64,000 nucleotides of DNA, taken from contig NC_060023.1 of assembly GCF_021134715.1 (NCBI RefSeq), positions 6,386,001 through 6,450,000 of the forward strand, given 5' to 3'. The position numbers and the translations under genes are program-made. This document shows, piece after piece, positions 34,150 to 46,906 of the stretch. How positions within the stretch are numbered: the stretch's first letter is position 1; the number at the start of each line of letters is the position of its first letter. The DNA comes from Daphnia pulex (Eukaryota > Arthropoda > Branchiopoda > Diplostraca > Daphniidae). The notes beneath the pieces were generated by a model. That model made no database searches, had not been told where the DNA came from, and saw only the letters and a program-made list of their open reading frames with translations.

Positions 34150-36060
34150 GCATAGATGGGTATCCCGGAGAATCCAGGTCCTCTCTTGGAAATTTTAAGT
34201 TAATTGCTTTCATTTTAAACAGTGGTCCATGTAAATCCAGGGGGTGTGTTAACATTGCATTCATGAGATGAGTGAACCGTCAAGTATTCACGGTTACAGA
34301 TGTTCAGACTGGTAGGGAACATAATTTTTTTAAGTTGGAAGGCCCGTGCAGTGGGAGACAAGATTTTGGGCAGATTTAGTTCTGCATCAGATAGTTTGAA
34401 GATTTCGTGATAAATTATATTAATTTGTTTTTTTCTGTATCCCATATTCTTAAAGTCATTTCTCATTTGTTTTAATGGTTCCGGAAAATTAATCTATTTG
34501 AAGAGATTCTACGAATCCGGAGTAATTGAGAATAGGGGGTTGCTTTTAATTGTATGGCAAGGATGTGTTGAGGAGGGGTGCAGATGCGGTTTCCTTTGAG
34601 TATGGTTTCAGAACGATCCTATTATTTGTTATGGTGACAATGGTGACAATGGTGTCAAGAAAATTTTGTGTGTTTGCTGGGTCGACGATTTCATATCGTA
34701 TAATTTGATTATAAATATTTTCAACCGCGTTAGAAAAATCCTGTTGGTTCGGTTAACAAATAATAAAGAACAGATCGTCAATAAATCTAAGAAAACATAT
34801 GAGCCATGTGGGTGGGGTAAGTACGAGAGGTCGAGTGACAACAAACATATAACAGTTGGCGAAATAGACAGAAATACAACAGCCCATAGCTGTACCTTTA
34901 ATCTGATGAAAAAATCGTTTGTCTTTGAAATGGATAATAGAATTGGTTAAGATTAGCGTAAGAATACGTCTGAAGGTTTTCAGTGTAAAAAGCCGTGGAG
35001 GCATCGATACCGTCTGTCCAAGGAATATTAGGGTATAAGCTTGTCACGTCTGCCATAAAAAGTTGGGAGCAAGCAGAAAGTGTACCAGTGGGTCGAGAGA
35101 TAAAGTCGTGAGTATCAATTAGAGATCCTGGGATTTTTTTCAGAAGATGACTGGTAAGATCTTTAATATATTTATCTAGAAGGTAAGGGATACAGGGAGA
35201 CAGTTCCGCTCCTCCTTGAAAACCCATCTCTGTCGTGTTGCTTTCGAAAACTGAAATTTATATGCTTCCTCTTCCCCAAGTCATTGCCGTGCCTTTGTCC
35301 ATATTATTTGTAAAAGGGCACGTTAAATATGTATTACATTATTATTATTAGGGAACGGATGTAAAAGTAGCAAAAATTTGGCGTCCCGGGAATGTTCTAC
35401 TAGTTTTTTTTTATATCCTTGTGGATTTTTGGAAGTAAAAATATAGCTGATCCAGCCGGTTTCTATTTACAGATTTCTTCGTCTTCAATCGGGTTGATGA
35501 GGCCGAGGGCCAGGAGATTTTCAGAGATTTCACAGCATTGATGTTTAATTTAAATTTTTGAAATAGGTTTTTTTGTCACTTAATTGGCGATAAGCTTTAG
35601 TTTCGAAATCGTTGATTGGTCATCTAACAGTGTTGCGTCCTTTGTCTGATTTCAGAATGTGGATATCTTTTCGTGGGCTAGTTTCACATGGGAGATAGGG
35701 TAGCGGTTTAAATCTGGATTGGCTATTGCTTTTAGAATCTCAGCGTTTTGATCATTATTTTTCCAGGTTTGGGGAGGGTTTCCAATCACTTTGGATATAT
35801 TGAGTCAGCCAGCCTTTTTTAGTGAATTTATATTTTTGTTTTTTTAAGATAATGGATGTGTTGATTTCTCTAACGAGGCAATTGATTGATGTAATTAGGG
35901 AGTTGTAAGGATTATCTGAGATGGGATAAAATTGAGGCCGAGGCATAAAATTTCAATAGCCTCATTGATAAGTGGAACAGTAGACTGGTTGATTAAGATT
36001 TGGTTTTCAAACAATTTTTTAATTTCTTTTTTGGGAGTCAAAAATAATCGGAGTGTAATT
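34150..36060 (-). mobile_element. Penelope-like element, degraded reverse transcriptase
   Basis: Read on the minus strand in order: 35946-35755 gives the N-terminal helical region (KKGWLTQYIQSDWKPSPNL); near 35470 AGSAIFLLPKIHKD; 35227-34900 DVTSLYPNIPWTDGIDA; 35004-34753 IKGTAMGCCISVYFANCYM and FLRFIDDLFFI; 34466-34215 the C-terminal thumb region. KIHK, DVTSLYxNIP, GTAMG and RFIDD are the landmarks of Penelope-like reverse transcriptases. The catalytic DD is intact. Stops and shifts divide the frame at least four times. No GIY-YIG endonuclease was seen at the end. Confidence 0.8.
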
Positions 36061-37560
36061 TCCATCGATTTTTGTAATACATTTTCTATAAGGGACTAAA
36101 GAAATAAAGAGTTAGGTTAAGAGTGTATTGAAAAGTGGATCCCTTGAAGGATTGCAAAATATTTTAAGGATTCATACGTTTAGGTGCATAGAGAAGGCCT
36201 TCAGGTTGTGGCTTATTCCCAGAAGTAGTGATTACGCTGCCGAATTCCATTGAATCTGTAGTGGAGGCAGAATCAAGATAATGCTGGAGATGAGCAGCGA
36301 GATTCCAGTCTTATTTTCAGGATTCCCCCAAATTTCTTCGGGGTCACCACGGAATTGTAACATTTTAAAATCGTTTCCTTCACTCGTTTGGCCGGACAGT
36401 CGACCAAGTCAACCAAGAGCTGCAGTCATCTTCACTCAGATGGAAAGCTGCACAGGGATGGGGAAAATGGCGACCGTTCAGGCCCAAATTCTTCGGTGCT
36501 TGTACATCATTTTTCTAGTGAACACGGTGAAAGAAGTGAGACCAGACATTACTAGAACCGTAGTTTTTAAAAATGATGAAAGAAAGATTGTAAAAGATTT
36601 GGTCGATTTTGACAAAGTCTATGCTAACTCGGAAACTCATGGTCCTAGGAAAAAAGAAGGAAAACAACAACAACAAACATTTTTTTTTTAGAATCAGCTG
36701 GCTTTATTCAATTTGTTTGTGCAATATTGGTGAAGAATTGAGGAGTGTGGAATGTGGATGAAATTCAAAAATTGAGGTCAATCGGCATAAATACAGTGCC
36801 AGTGGTTATCAAAAGAAATGGGTCGGGACATAGTATTGGTAGTGGGGCAAAGATAAAATAGCCAACAGGGCCAAGATATGCAATAGTGTGGTGCTGTTGT
36901 CGACGAAGAAATAATCCATTCAAGAAAATCGTGCAATTCGAGGGGAGTAGTAGCGCAGAACTATGCCAAGATAGTGAGGATGGATTTCTGCATCAATCTT
37001 AACCCGTTTCGAATGGGAAATCATACTAAAATAAAGATCAGAGTTAGAGATTTTTCCTGTTGTGTTTTTTTAACAAAGTTGAAATTATGGTAGGTTGAGA
37101 CTTGAAATCTTAAACTTAGTTCTTATAGTAAAAGGAGTATTTAATTCCAGCTCTTCATTTGATAATCCAAATTGTTTATACCATAGGCATAAACGTAGAG
37201 TTTCGGTCCTTAAATCTCAATACTCTAATTTGAACAGGGCTAAGGGATGACTTAGAAGGAGCCATTCTTTACTGGATACAAAAAGATTTAAACTAAAGAC
37301 TTAAAGTTAAAAGATTTTTTAAATAGGGGAGAAAAGAAAGTGAAAGCCTGTATAAAGTTTAATTTTAACCTTATATAGCCCCAACCCCCATACGCTGCGG
37401 TTAAAGGAAGGGGAACCCTGCATAGATGTGTGGCTAAAACGCCGAAGCTCGTCTTCGCTCATCATTTCTCCTTCCAAAGTCCGTCAAAATGACAGAAAGA
37501 CAATTGTACGCTGCCCAATTCAGCTAATCTTCTTTTTCCTTTTGGAAAAATTGTATTTTT
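36061..37560. other. Spacer, no supported gene
   Basis: A 136-codon plus-strand frame at 36281-36691 has mixed composition and no recognisable family. I do not call it a gene. Confidence 0.35.
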
Positions 37561-37561
37561 A

Positions 37562-38155
37562 TTGGTGACCAGAGATTTGGGTAAGTTAAATATTTATTTT
37601 ATGTTCCTTTTTGTAAGTAACTTCTATAATCATTTTTATTTATTTGTTAGATTAAATCCCGTGGGAGACTTATACACGCTACCGCTACGAAGTCCCCAGC
37701 GAAGATCTGTTCTATTTACCGGTTGCGTGTCATACAACTTCCATAGGACAATTCGTTATGTCGCTGGATCACTCAACATCGACCAGTACACCACGGTGTT
37801 GGAAAGTGTGGCCGCTCCTGGAAGAACTATCGTCTTCTCCCACAGTCCAGTTTATTCCTCAACAAGGCTAAAGGAATGGATTTCAGCCCACAAAATGCCG
37901 GACATAATGCCCATGACTTCTATTTGGCGCCAATTCATTCACGAATTCAACAAGTTCGGTCCATTTATCGGGACCGTTAATGAATTGTGGGGGGAAATTG
38001 AATATCACTGGGATAAGTTTATATTCAATCAATTTCATGTCCTGACGTCCACCGTCCACCGTTTTTCAAAGCTAAAAAACACAAAGACCGTTTTTGCTAT
38101 ATTCATGGAGACCAGCGTTTGCTATCATTTTGATCCTTCTTTTTTTAAAGTATAA
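37562..38155 (+). mobile_element. Tc1/mariner transposase C-terminal remnant
   Basis: The long open frame, 197 codons, contains IRYVAGSLNIDQYTTVLESV, then SPVYSSTRLKEWISAHKMPD and VNELWGEIEYHW. These line up with the C-terminal half of Tc1-like transposases (GxLNxxxYxxVLE, DNAPxHTxxxVKxWL, NPIENxWG). The catalytic DNAP position is changed to HSPV, so it is inactive even though the frame is open. A 5' intron-like GTAAG lies at 37580, which may be chance. The long-TIR transposon begins 18 bases after the stop codon. Confidence 0.65.
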
Positions 38156-38172
38156 TTATTGTTCTAACTATT

Positions 38173-38885
38173 GGGTCATTCCATCCCAACTCGAATTTTT
38201 TCGTCGCGGAAAACAATAGAAATGTCTGATTTTTTACAGTATGTTCCTTATATATTAATCATGCACTGTGTAAAATATCAGATTTTTAAAAACAAACCGA
38301 AAGCTGAAAATCAAATTCAAAGTTTCTGGTTCAGCAATAAAATTTTAAACCAAAATCGCGATTTTTCCCTTTTTTTACCGTTTCCTTTCACGGCAAGGAA
38401 AAACGAAATCAATGAAAAAACAGGAAAAAATTCGCTCTATCGAATGGTTTATTTAAAACTTTTATTTTGTTTTAATTTGTTACCATAAAGTTAAGTTAAA
38501 GTTTAAAACTTTTAAAGGCCCTAGCAAAAATCTCGGACAAGGCAGAAGCTTAAAATTTAATACTTATATCGGGACCCATAGTCTGTATAAGCATAAAAAT
38601 TTTCAGCGTGGGCAAAGTATGCGTGAATTAGTTATAATTATTTTAAATTTTCAAGTTCTGCCGTATCCGTTTACACGGGAAAACCATTTCAGATCATGAG
38701 ACTCCAGGATAACAGAAGCCGCGACCCCCATGGGACTTTGCGTCTTGGGAGATGACGCAAAAAAAGAGCGGGGACTTCCTAAAAATTCTTAGAGCTCGTT
38801 ATCTCATTTCACTCAATGTTGCCATTCTACAAGGTTACCTAAAAGAAAAATGTCTTACGCTGAAGCGTTTTTACTCAGTAGTGTT
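38173..38885 (+). repeat. Left terminal inverted repeat
   Basis: It pairs with 41701-42414. Its inner end contains a copy of the transposase start, ATGTCTTACGCTGAAGCG at 38850, and ends at GTGTT 38885. Confidence 0.9.
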
Positions 38886-38943
38886 CTTTTCATCATGGCA
38901 AGCAAGAGAAAAACAAAAATAATTTGAAAAGATACAAATTGTG

Positions 38944-41736
38944 TTAATTGCCATCAGCCATAAGACTATAAAATTTATTTTCAATCACATTAAATTCAGT
39001 TTGATCAAGTTTAAAAAGTCGACTACGAATAGTAGTGGTTTTAAGAGAAATGATTTTGCATAACATATTTTTGTTAGTAATCCAGGATGATTCTTTGGTT
39101 ATCTTATATCCTTTTGCAAATCCGGTGTGACCGTCGGGAGAAAAAAACGTGACGTGAAATTCTCTGTTGACTTCATCAATATTGGAAATTTTTTAGAGAT
39201 ACCAGCGGCCATCAGTTTCATAAACACACGCAACATAATCATCAACTTTACAGGAATCGAAATCAAAAACAGGATTAGGCTCGGGATGAACATTAAACAC
39301 TTTGAAGTCAGAATCGCCTCCAGAAAGGGACGATGCTTTAATTTGAAAAGAATTGATTGGTACGTAACAGTGGAATGAACGAGTGCCTTTGATAGCCATA
39401 GCTTCATTCATTCTTTTTTCAATTGATTTTTCATTTGAAATGACTGATTGAGAGTTAACATAAAAACATTTTATGCCGCTGACGTTTTCTGTTGCCCATT
39501 CAAAAAGATCTTGCGGCGTAGTTATTTGACTATTTACATTGCGCTGTAGACTTGCCAATCTAGCTAATCTTTTTAAAGTCCCCCCTATCCCATCGCATGC
39601 ACTTTTACCATGACAGGAGGCGAAAAAATGCCACTCAGCATCGAGACCATCGAAATCCAAATTATGCGCGCACAGGTTGGCGAAAATTTTTTTGTTTTTG
39701 TACTGCGCGCCAGAGCCGTCGGTAAAATATTTGATTTTCTTCAGAGACGGATTCAATGTTTTCAAAAATTGTAAGACTGGCCTTAAAAAGGAATGGACAG
39801 AAAGAGTATCGTGCGTCAAGTGATCACTAATAACGGCCATGCTGACACTAATGTCAGTCCCGTCGAACATTTTCATGTATCCTAAAAACGGTAAGAGGGT
39901 AGCCTGGTCGTTAGCCCAGTAGTAACCTTGAATCGAATCTTGAATTATAAAAGAAAAATTTTCCGAGAAGTCGCTAACCAAAACGCAAGTTTCATAGTCG
40001 AGCTGCTCTTTACATGTTACAAAATGAGCACTTTGATTACGGGCAACGTAATGATGAGTAGTCAAGTTGCCAACGGCAATAACAAGAGAATCAATAAAAT
40101 CATCTCTAGACGTTTGTACCGTCTCAAGTTTAGTTCCGTCAGTTTGCGCCCATTTTTTGTACGTGATTGTGTCATCTGTTTCATCGCTAATAATGCCTTC
40201 GAGATATGTTTCGAGAGAATCAGCTTTTGGGTAAGACGGGCATCTAGTCATCATGCATTCCTATAAAATATGAAGTCAATCAATAACGAAGTCTATGCAA
40301 AGCAAATTTGTATAATTAAACCGAGAAGCTAGCGATTTTATATTACCTTGTTGTAAACTGAGCACACTAATTTATCCATCAAATGGTGTCTTTCGTTCAT
40401 AAATCCTGCGGCATCCAGCATAAGTTTTACGTCTTGGTGGTAAAGACATACACACACGGAGTGTGTACCGCTAGCTCCAACATTAATAACGTATGCAGGT
40501 CTATGGTCAAAGAAGACGGAAAGCTTGCAAACAGCGCCAACGGAGCTATATTTTTTTTTGTACTCGGCGTACAGCTCTTTGATGTTGATAAGTAACAGAC
40601 GCTTTTGGATTTTTAATCGTTTTCCGCAGGGCTGCTTTACACTTTTGACATTTTTCATGCCAGGGAGCTGGCGACTGTACTCATCGGAAGTATAGAAATC
40701 TATTATTCGCAATTTTTCCTCTGCATTGAATAATTTTGAAAATTAGTTTCAAAATATGTGCGACTTGGGAGTTACTGAAATTTTTACCGTCGCTCAAACA
40801 ATGGCCATTCTTCTTTTTTGGTGGATGCGCTAAAATACCGCTTTGTATTTTCAAATCATTTGCTTGAGCGGCTTGATATTTTGAAACTCCAAAATAAGCG
40901 CTTATTTGCTCGTGTGTCCAACTGCTGGGAGCCAAGGTTAACAATGAAAGTTGGTTGGATCGATTATTTGTTGAGTTGACCTTAGGGAGAAAAATATAAG
41001 AATCTTGCAAGTTCACTCTCAATTATATATAAATATATAATACCTTTTCACGCACGCTATTCAATAATTCACTGTAATCATTAGCATTGAAAGACGACAA
41101 ATCTTCACTTTGAAGAATGTTACGCTTCACTGTGTCAAGGACATCACTACAGATTCTCAAACGGCGCTCTGAACCACTTCTATCCAACTCGACAATGGGA
41201 CTTATAATCGACGCATTCGAAAGAGCACTAATAACTCTCCTCGGTGTGATTACTTTCTCCTTCGGGCTATCAAAATATAAAGCTCCACTAGAATTTAAAT
41301 CCTCTATAGTTGGAGTAGTTTGATGTGATTGATTGAAGTCCTCGGATTCCAGAAATTCTAGACACCACTTACACAGTTTTAATCCAGGAATCAATCGAAT
41401 GTTACTAGTTGCCGCAAACACATAATCACTGAGTTTAAGACTTATTAATTTCTGACCGCACACTTGTTTTCTGTGTTTCTTTAATGGATCACAGCAATGC
41501 TTCGTCTGAAATGTCGTGCTTACAAAGTAAGTAAAATAAACGCATTGATGGTGCAAACAAATTGACTTGATGTAATCACTTCCAACTCGCAACTTAATAA
41601 CACGCTGATCGTCAACAGGCAATTCGTCTAACACGATTAAATTTTTCACAGTGCACTTTGCATAATATTCCTTGAAACAGTCTTTTTTCGTAAATTTTCC
41701 AACACTACTGAGTAAAAACGCTTCAGCGTAAGACAT
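38944..41736 (-). CDS. Four-exon transposase of the long-TIR element
   Basis: Exons 41736-41044, 40980-40776, 40720-40347 and from 40260 join in matching phases (0; A|AG; 0), with 55 to 86-base introns. The ATG lies in the right TIR. The frame stops at TAA 39195-39193, after 779 residues. It stays open again to 38944 and would add 82 residues of ordinary-looking protein, so the stop is probably a late mutation. Exon 2 has a helix-turn-helix-like segment (WTHEQISAYFGVSKYQ). Exon 4 holds VLVSDFSENFSF, KYFTDGSGAQYKN and HGKSACDGIGGTLKRLAR. The Asp residues in these segments are good candidates for an RNase H-like catalytic set. It would cut and rejoin the element ends in the nucleus. Fresh TIRs suggest recent activity. 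Confidence 0.75.
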
Positions 41737-42414
41737 TTTTCTTTTAGGTAACCTTGTAGAATGGTAACATTGAGTGAAATGAGATAACGAGCTCTAAGAA
41801 TTTGTAGGAAGTCCCCGCTCTTTTTTTGCGTCATCTCCCAAGACGCAAAGTCCCATGGGGGTCGCGGCTTCTGTTATCCTGGAGTCTCATGATCTGAAAT
41901 GGTTTTCCCGTGTTAACGGATACGGCAGAACTTGAAAATTTAAAATAATTATAACTAATTCACGCATACTTTGCCCACGCTGAAAATTTTTATGCTTATA
42001 CAGACTATGGGTCCCGATATAAGTATTAAATTTTAAGCTTCTGCCTTGTCCGAGATTTTTGCTAGGGCCTTTAAAAGTTTTAAACTTTAACTTAACTTTA
42101 TGGTAACAAATTAAAACAAAATAAAAGTTTTAAATAAACCATTCGATAGAGCGAATTTTTTCCTGTTTTTTCATTGATTTCGTTTTTCCTTGCCGTGAAA
42201 GGAAACGGTAAAAAAAGGGGAAAATCGCGATTTTGGTTTAAAATTTTATTGCTGAACCAGAAACTTTGAATTTGATTTTCAGCTTTCGGTTTGTTTTTAA
42301 AAATCTGATATTTTACACAGTGCATGATTAATATATAAGGAACACACTGTAAAAAAATCAGACATTTCTATTGTTTTCCGCGACGAAAAAATTCGAGTTG
42401 GAATGGAATCACCC
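41701..42414 (-). repeat. Right terminal inverted repeat
   Basis: It is the reverse complement of 38173-38885 with few differences. It supplies the promoter, 5' leader and first 12 codons of the transposase. Confidence 0.9.
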
Positions 42415-42560
42415 TGCAGCCAAAAAAAACTGTCAAATTTTTTCTGCCAGAAGAAATTGACGAATTGTAAGGCACTTAAGTTCAAGGAAATCGGTCGCAG
42501 TAATCCATTAGAATATTATTAAGGTAAAAAAAAATATTATTGTAGCATTTATTTACGTTT

Positions 42561-42650
42561 ACCGAGGGAAAAAGGGAGAAAAGGGAGGAAAGGAAAAAAT
42601 GAAAAAAAGAGGGGACCAGACTTTCCTTTCCTCCCTTTTCTTCCTTCGGT
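42561..42650. repeat. Long imperfect hairpin
   Basis: The purine arm at 42561-42594 (ACCGAGGGAAAAAGGGAG and on) is matched by a pyrimidine arm at 42622-42650 ending CCTTCGGT. The stem is about 29 bp with few mismatches and the loop is about 27 bases. Confidence 0.7.
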
Positions 42651-45036
42651 CACGATTAACCCGAAAAGCCTATTACCATGCCACATGGGGCGAGCCAAAA
42701 TAAAATCTCCTGTTCACGGCACCCCTTCACACTGCAACGCGCTGCTAAGGAGTCGGCTTGACCCATACCTTTGGATCTAAATAAGGTCTATACAAAGATA
42801 TTTTGAAATTGATTTCAAAATTTACATTTATAGACAACAGTTACTTAGTGTGTATCATTTAACACCATTTTGTGTTTTTATATTCGAACTAGATCTACAT
42901 GGTGATCAAAATGAAAATGATTTGTACTGAGGCAATTGTTTTATAATGTAGAGGTAAGTGAGTCAACTGTCATATGTAAACATATCATAAAAGCACCCTC
43001 AACATGACATGAAGGAATGTATAGGGCTCTTCGGGGTCGGTTTTATTTAGCCATTTTATCTGACAACGTTGCGTGACGAAGCAGATACGGTAGGTCTCTG
43101 CAAAGGGCAAGGAATAGAAAAACATATACCTGGCAACCGTTCTTACTAAGTATATTCATCGGCATCCGATAAGATGACGCTGTTCCTCTCAAAGGTATCG
43201 AGTTAACAATAAGAATCCAAAATTATTTTATGAAATCGGATAACTTAGAGAGAAAAACTCGCGAGCCAAGCGAAGGATCGGATAAGGCATTCACCATCCA
43301 ATATTTACCAAACCGTATCCGATTCAAATATTTGAATTTTATATCTGTTGCTTAATATTTCATATTTTACTTACTGTTTATTTATTTTATTTTGATTTCT
43401 TACGGGAACCTCGAAGACCAGAACGGGATGATGCCAGCATAGGATCCTACGAACTATGCAAAAAAATTTAACTATGCTGCGATGGAAGATCGAAGAAGCG
43501 AATTTAAATTCGCAGAAAGCAACATTGCCCGATTTTCGTATAGCATGGAATTTATTGGATTTGTGAAATTAAGTGAAGTCCAAAGAACCACTAATATAAA
43601 AATTTATTTAACCTTATTCTAATTGCATGGATAAAGTTCATTAATTTATTTAAATCAATGATAAGAAATAAAGAAATTTTAAATTCCTAATTCTTTATGC
43701 GAGTTTTATCACATTTTTCAAACAAAATTCAATGTTTTTTTCTGTGGCAAGGACTTATGGCCTCTTACGGCACTACGTCCCCCTTTTTTTAAAATTTCTG
43801 GATCAGCCGTTAAAAATTACCCAAATTAAAAAAATGAGCATTATCATCGATAAGTGGGCTATCGTTTGATGTGTGACGCATCTAGGTGAATGTTATACAC
43901 TGAACGGTGTATGTGCATTCAGGTGTACAAAATTTCCCCTTTTCCCATTATCGCGCCGCCATTTGCCTTGTTTGTGTACCCCCTTAAAATGTCCCTTTTT
44001 CCTTTCTTGATAAATTTTTACCCAAAAGTCAGACGAACTTCTCATTTTTCCCCCGTAACAACAATAAGCTAAACTTTATTCTTGTATTATCAAATAATTC
44101 TTTACCCTACATTTACTCCCTAAATTTAGTCGATTTCTACCACCCAAAATTTTGTTTCCCTTCCACGTAATACTTATCATAGTCGGACAACTATATTATA
44201 CTATATTGTACAACTATACTATATTGTTTTTTTCAACCGCTGGGGGACTAGGGTGTGAAATGACTAGCTACATGTGTAGTTGTGGGACATGCACACATCC
44301 ACCCCTTCTGATTATTATTCACTGAGCCTTTGTTGTTGATATGCATCCTCGATTTTTAAGAGGAAATAATAAAGGAAGATATTTTTACTATAGGATCAAT
44401 AATTACCTCAATTTGGATTTCTTACAAAGTGTCAGTAGGTGAAGTGGTTATAGAGCGTTAGATTGAGATGGATCAAATGTTGTGTTTTAACATGGCTTTA
44501 ACTGGACTCGCTATTTGGTTGGATTTTTAATCCGTTATTGAAACGGAGTATTATTTTTTGTAGTCAGCGCCCTTTTTTTCTAACCACTCCCCTCAAAACC
44601 AGAGAATTCATTCCAACGATGAATTTAAATTTTGATTTCTATGCATGTGCTGATCAGACCGTAACACACAATGCGAAAATCCTTCTAAATTTATATAATT
44701 AATCATAAATATGTATTTATATACAATATTAAAAATATAATATTTATAAACTTAACAATTTTAAACTCAAACAATATGCTCTCTTCGAATTATTATTTGT
44801 AATTAAGGTTAAAGTAGTTACAAAAAATTGCGTTTTTAATTATAGACAATAATTCAAAAGTAATTTGATGTCACATGTTCACACAATACAAATGAGACTG
44901 AAAAATAGTGATTTCTTCATCATCGACATAAATCTTAGTTGAGTTTTCCACGTTTCATAAAGAACTTTTTTTCTCTTTCACATACAAGACAAATTATACG
45001 GAAAAAATTAGAAGTGTTGCAGTAGGTAAGCCCACT
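42651..45036. other. Gene-free AT-rich stretch
   Basis: At 44431-44490 a faint tRNA-like A-box (GTGAAGTGGTTATAGAGCG) occurs. No other structure was assigned. Confidence 0.4.
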
Positions 45037-45286
45037 GAAGAATCGGGATGCTTGAATTGCAGAAATTGCATTTTACCCAATTCTACGCATTTTATCCCCC
45101 TTGTCTTCAGACTGGTAACACAAAGATGTCGGGACTAAATTAATCGGGACTAAGACAATCACTTTTCCAGACAATCACCAAAAAAGGAAAACAAACGTTT
45201 GTTTTTAGTAAAAGGAAAAACATACATGATAGCATTATAATAAAAAAACCTTTAAAACGGGAAACGTAGGTGTGGCCATTTTTTAT
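45037..45286 (-). repeat. Inverted dispersed repeat, copy 2
   Basis: Reverse complement of the block at 27147-27372. Confidence 0.65.
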
Positions 45287-45509
45287 GTAACTAACACAAC
45301 AGAGTTTTTATATAGCTTAGATGTTTTTATATAGCCATTAGTTCTTTATGTTCACCCCTGACTCTCTTTTTTTTACGTGAAATGAAACCATCAAAAATTG
45401 TCCTAATGTTTCAAACCTCACATACACATTAGTTTTCCGTCACTTAAAAGCGGAGAAATTTGCTTCTGTGTATAGGTTTTTTAGAAGTAGCATCGGCTTA
45501 AAAGTCCAA

Positions 45510-46906
45510 TCAGTTTGAAATATCACCACCGAGTGTTAGTTGGTTAATTTTGTCGTACACACAGATTTTAGATTGTTGTTTGAGTTCTGATTTAATTTGT
45601 TGCAATCTTTTTTGTAATTTCATTAGCCTGTGCACAACCATACAATAAGTGCAACACCCATCACAACTAACTTGAACTGACTCTCTCTTACATCTTTCCA
45701 CAATCCACAGCAATGACAGCTTTTCAATTATTTCTCCTTTGGAAGACGATTGTGTATCGATAGCTATACATTGCAATCCTAAAAAAAGCAATAAAAACCG
45801 TCCCGTACCATTAATTATGACATTTAGAATATCAAACCGTGATTTTAAAATATTTTTCCAGGCATAAGCTTACTTTTGATTTAGTAGGTTTTGATCTGAA
45901 ATAACTAAGTATTTAAATTTAATTTTCTAAAAATCAATGCATGTAAAAGAGCAATAGGGCACTTAAAACCGGGAGAAACGATTGACGGCGGCGCCGTTGT
46001 GGTCTGCTTCAGCATACGAATCAGTTGGACAGGTCAAATCCCTATTTGAATTGTTCTTCTGCAGAGACAACATCTCAGCCATTGTTTGATTATAGGCAAA
46101 TTGTAGAATGGATGTCTCTTGGCATCAACGCCAAACCACAATACTATATCCTCCAGGCTTGCTCTCGTCATGATTACCTCGTTGAGCTTTTTTGAAGAGA
46201 AAAATAAAGTTATAATTTGTGAAACATTACTTATTAGTCTATGAGTACACATAATCACTGTACCTTACGGCAATCAGCACGTTTCTGGGACGGAAGCAGC
46301 TATCCACAACTGGATTGACCGCTGACTCGTCCATTTGACCGACAAATCGTTAGTTTTTTTCGCTGACGTAAAGAACCTGCAAGAAAAAAATGTTCCTTTC
46401 TATTGAGTTAATTTAAACATATTTTGGTGTAAAAGGGTTTAATTTAAACCGTTCTTCATGACACAACTCAATCTTCTACTCAAGTCTTATTCATCAAGAA
46501 TGGGAGGCTATGTGTTAACATGTTATTATGGAATGGTAAAAACATCAGCAGGGGTAAGCCAGTTATTGTGGTGGGTACTATATCTACAAACAGGACTGAA
46601 ACAGATTTGTTACGTGAACAATTATTTCTTAAAAAAGGAATTAAAAACTAATAAATAATGAAATCTTTAAAAATTTAGCCCGGGTACAGAAAAATAATAA
46701 GTGAAATTCAGTCCCTGTATGACACACTCCGATCGATTCATTAGAATAATAACGTTCCAAGTGTTACTGTAGGACCTATCTGTAGAACGGCATGCTACAT
46801 CTGGAACCACAGAAATACCTGGAAGATATTCAGTGGAAACAGGAGTAGTGAAAGTCGCAGATGTGGGAGGGCCGGCTACGTTCGGTAAGATTTGATGACG
46901 CTTCAA
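45510..46906 (-). other. Scattered exon-like minus-strand frames
   Basis: Three frames look partly exon-like. 46906-46667 has PPTSATFTTPVSTEY. 46258-46034 has SLEDIVLWFGVDAKRHP. 45782-45510, after a TTTTTAG acceptor, has a predicted coiled coil, LMKLQKRLQQIKSELKQQSK. Splice phases could not be matched between them. They may be exons of one gene or of a dead DNA transposon. No family was recognised. Confidence 0.3.

Larger units (their letters stand above)
38173..42414. mobile_element. DNA transposon with 713-bp terminal inverted repeats
   Basis: The element is 4.24 kb. Its ends, GGGTCATTCCATCCC and GGGTGATTCCATTCC, are inverted and continue as near-identical repeats for about 713 bases on each side. 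Only a handful of differences are visible between them, so insertion or conversion was recent. The only gene is a spliced minus-strand transposase-like protein. No clear target duplication is seen (TAACTATT on the left, TGCAGCCA on the right). I recognise the protein type from other invertebrate genomes (HGK.ACDGIGGT.KR), but I cannot name the superfamily. Confidence 0.9.

Noticed and set aside
36281-36691. 136-codon plus-strand frame
   Set aside because: Mixed composition, no family, no splice signals, next to a decayed Penelope-like element.
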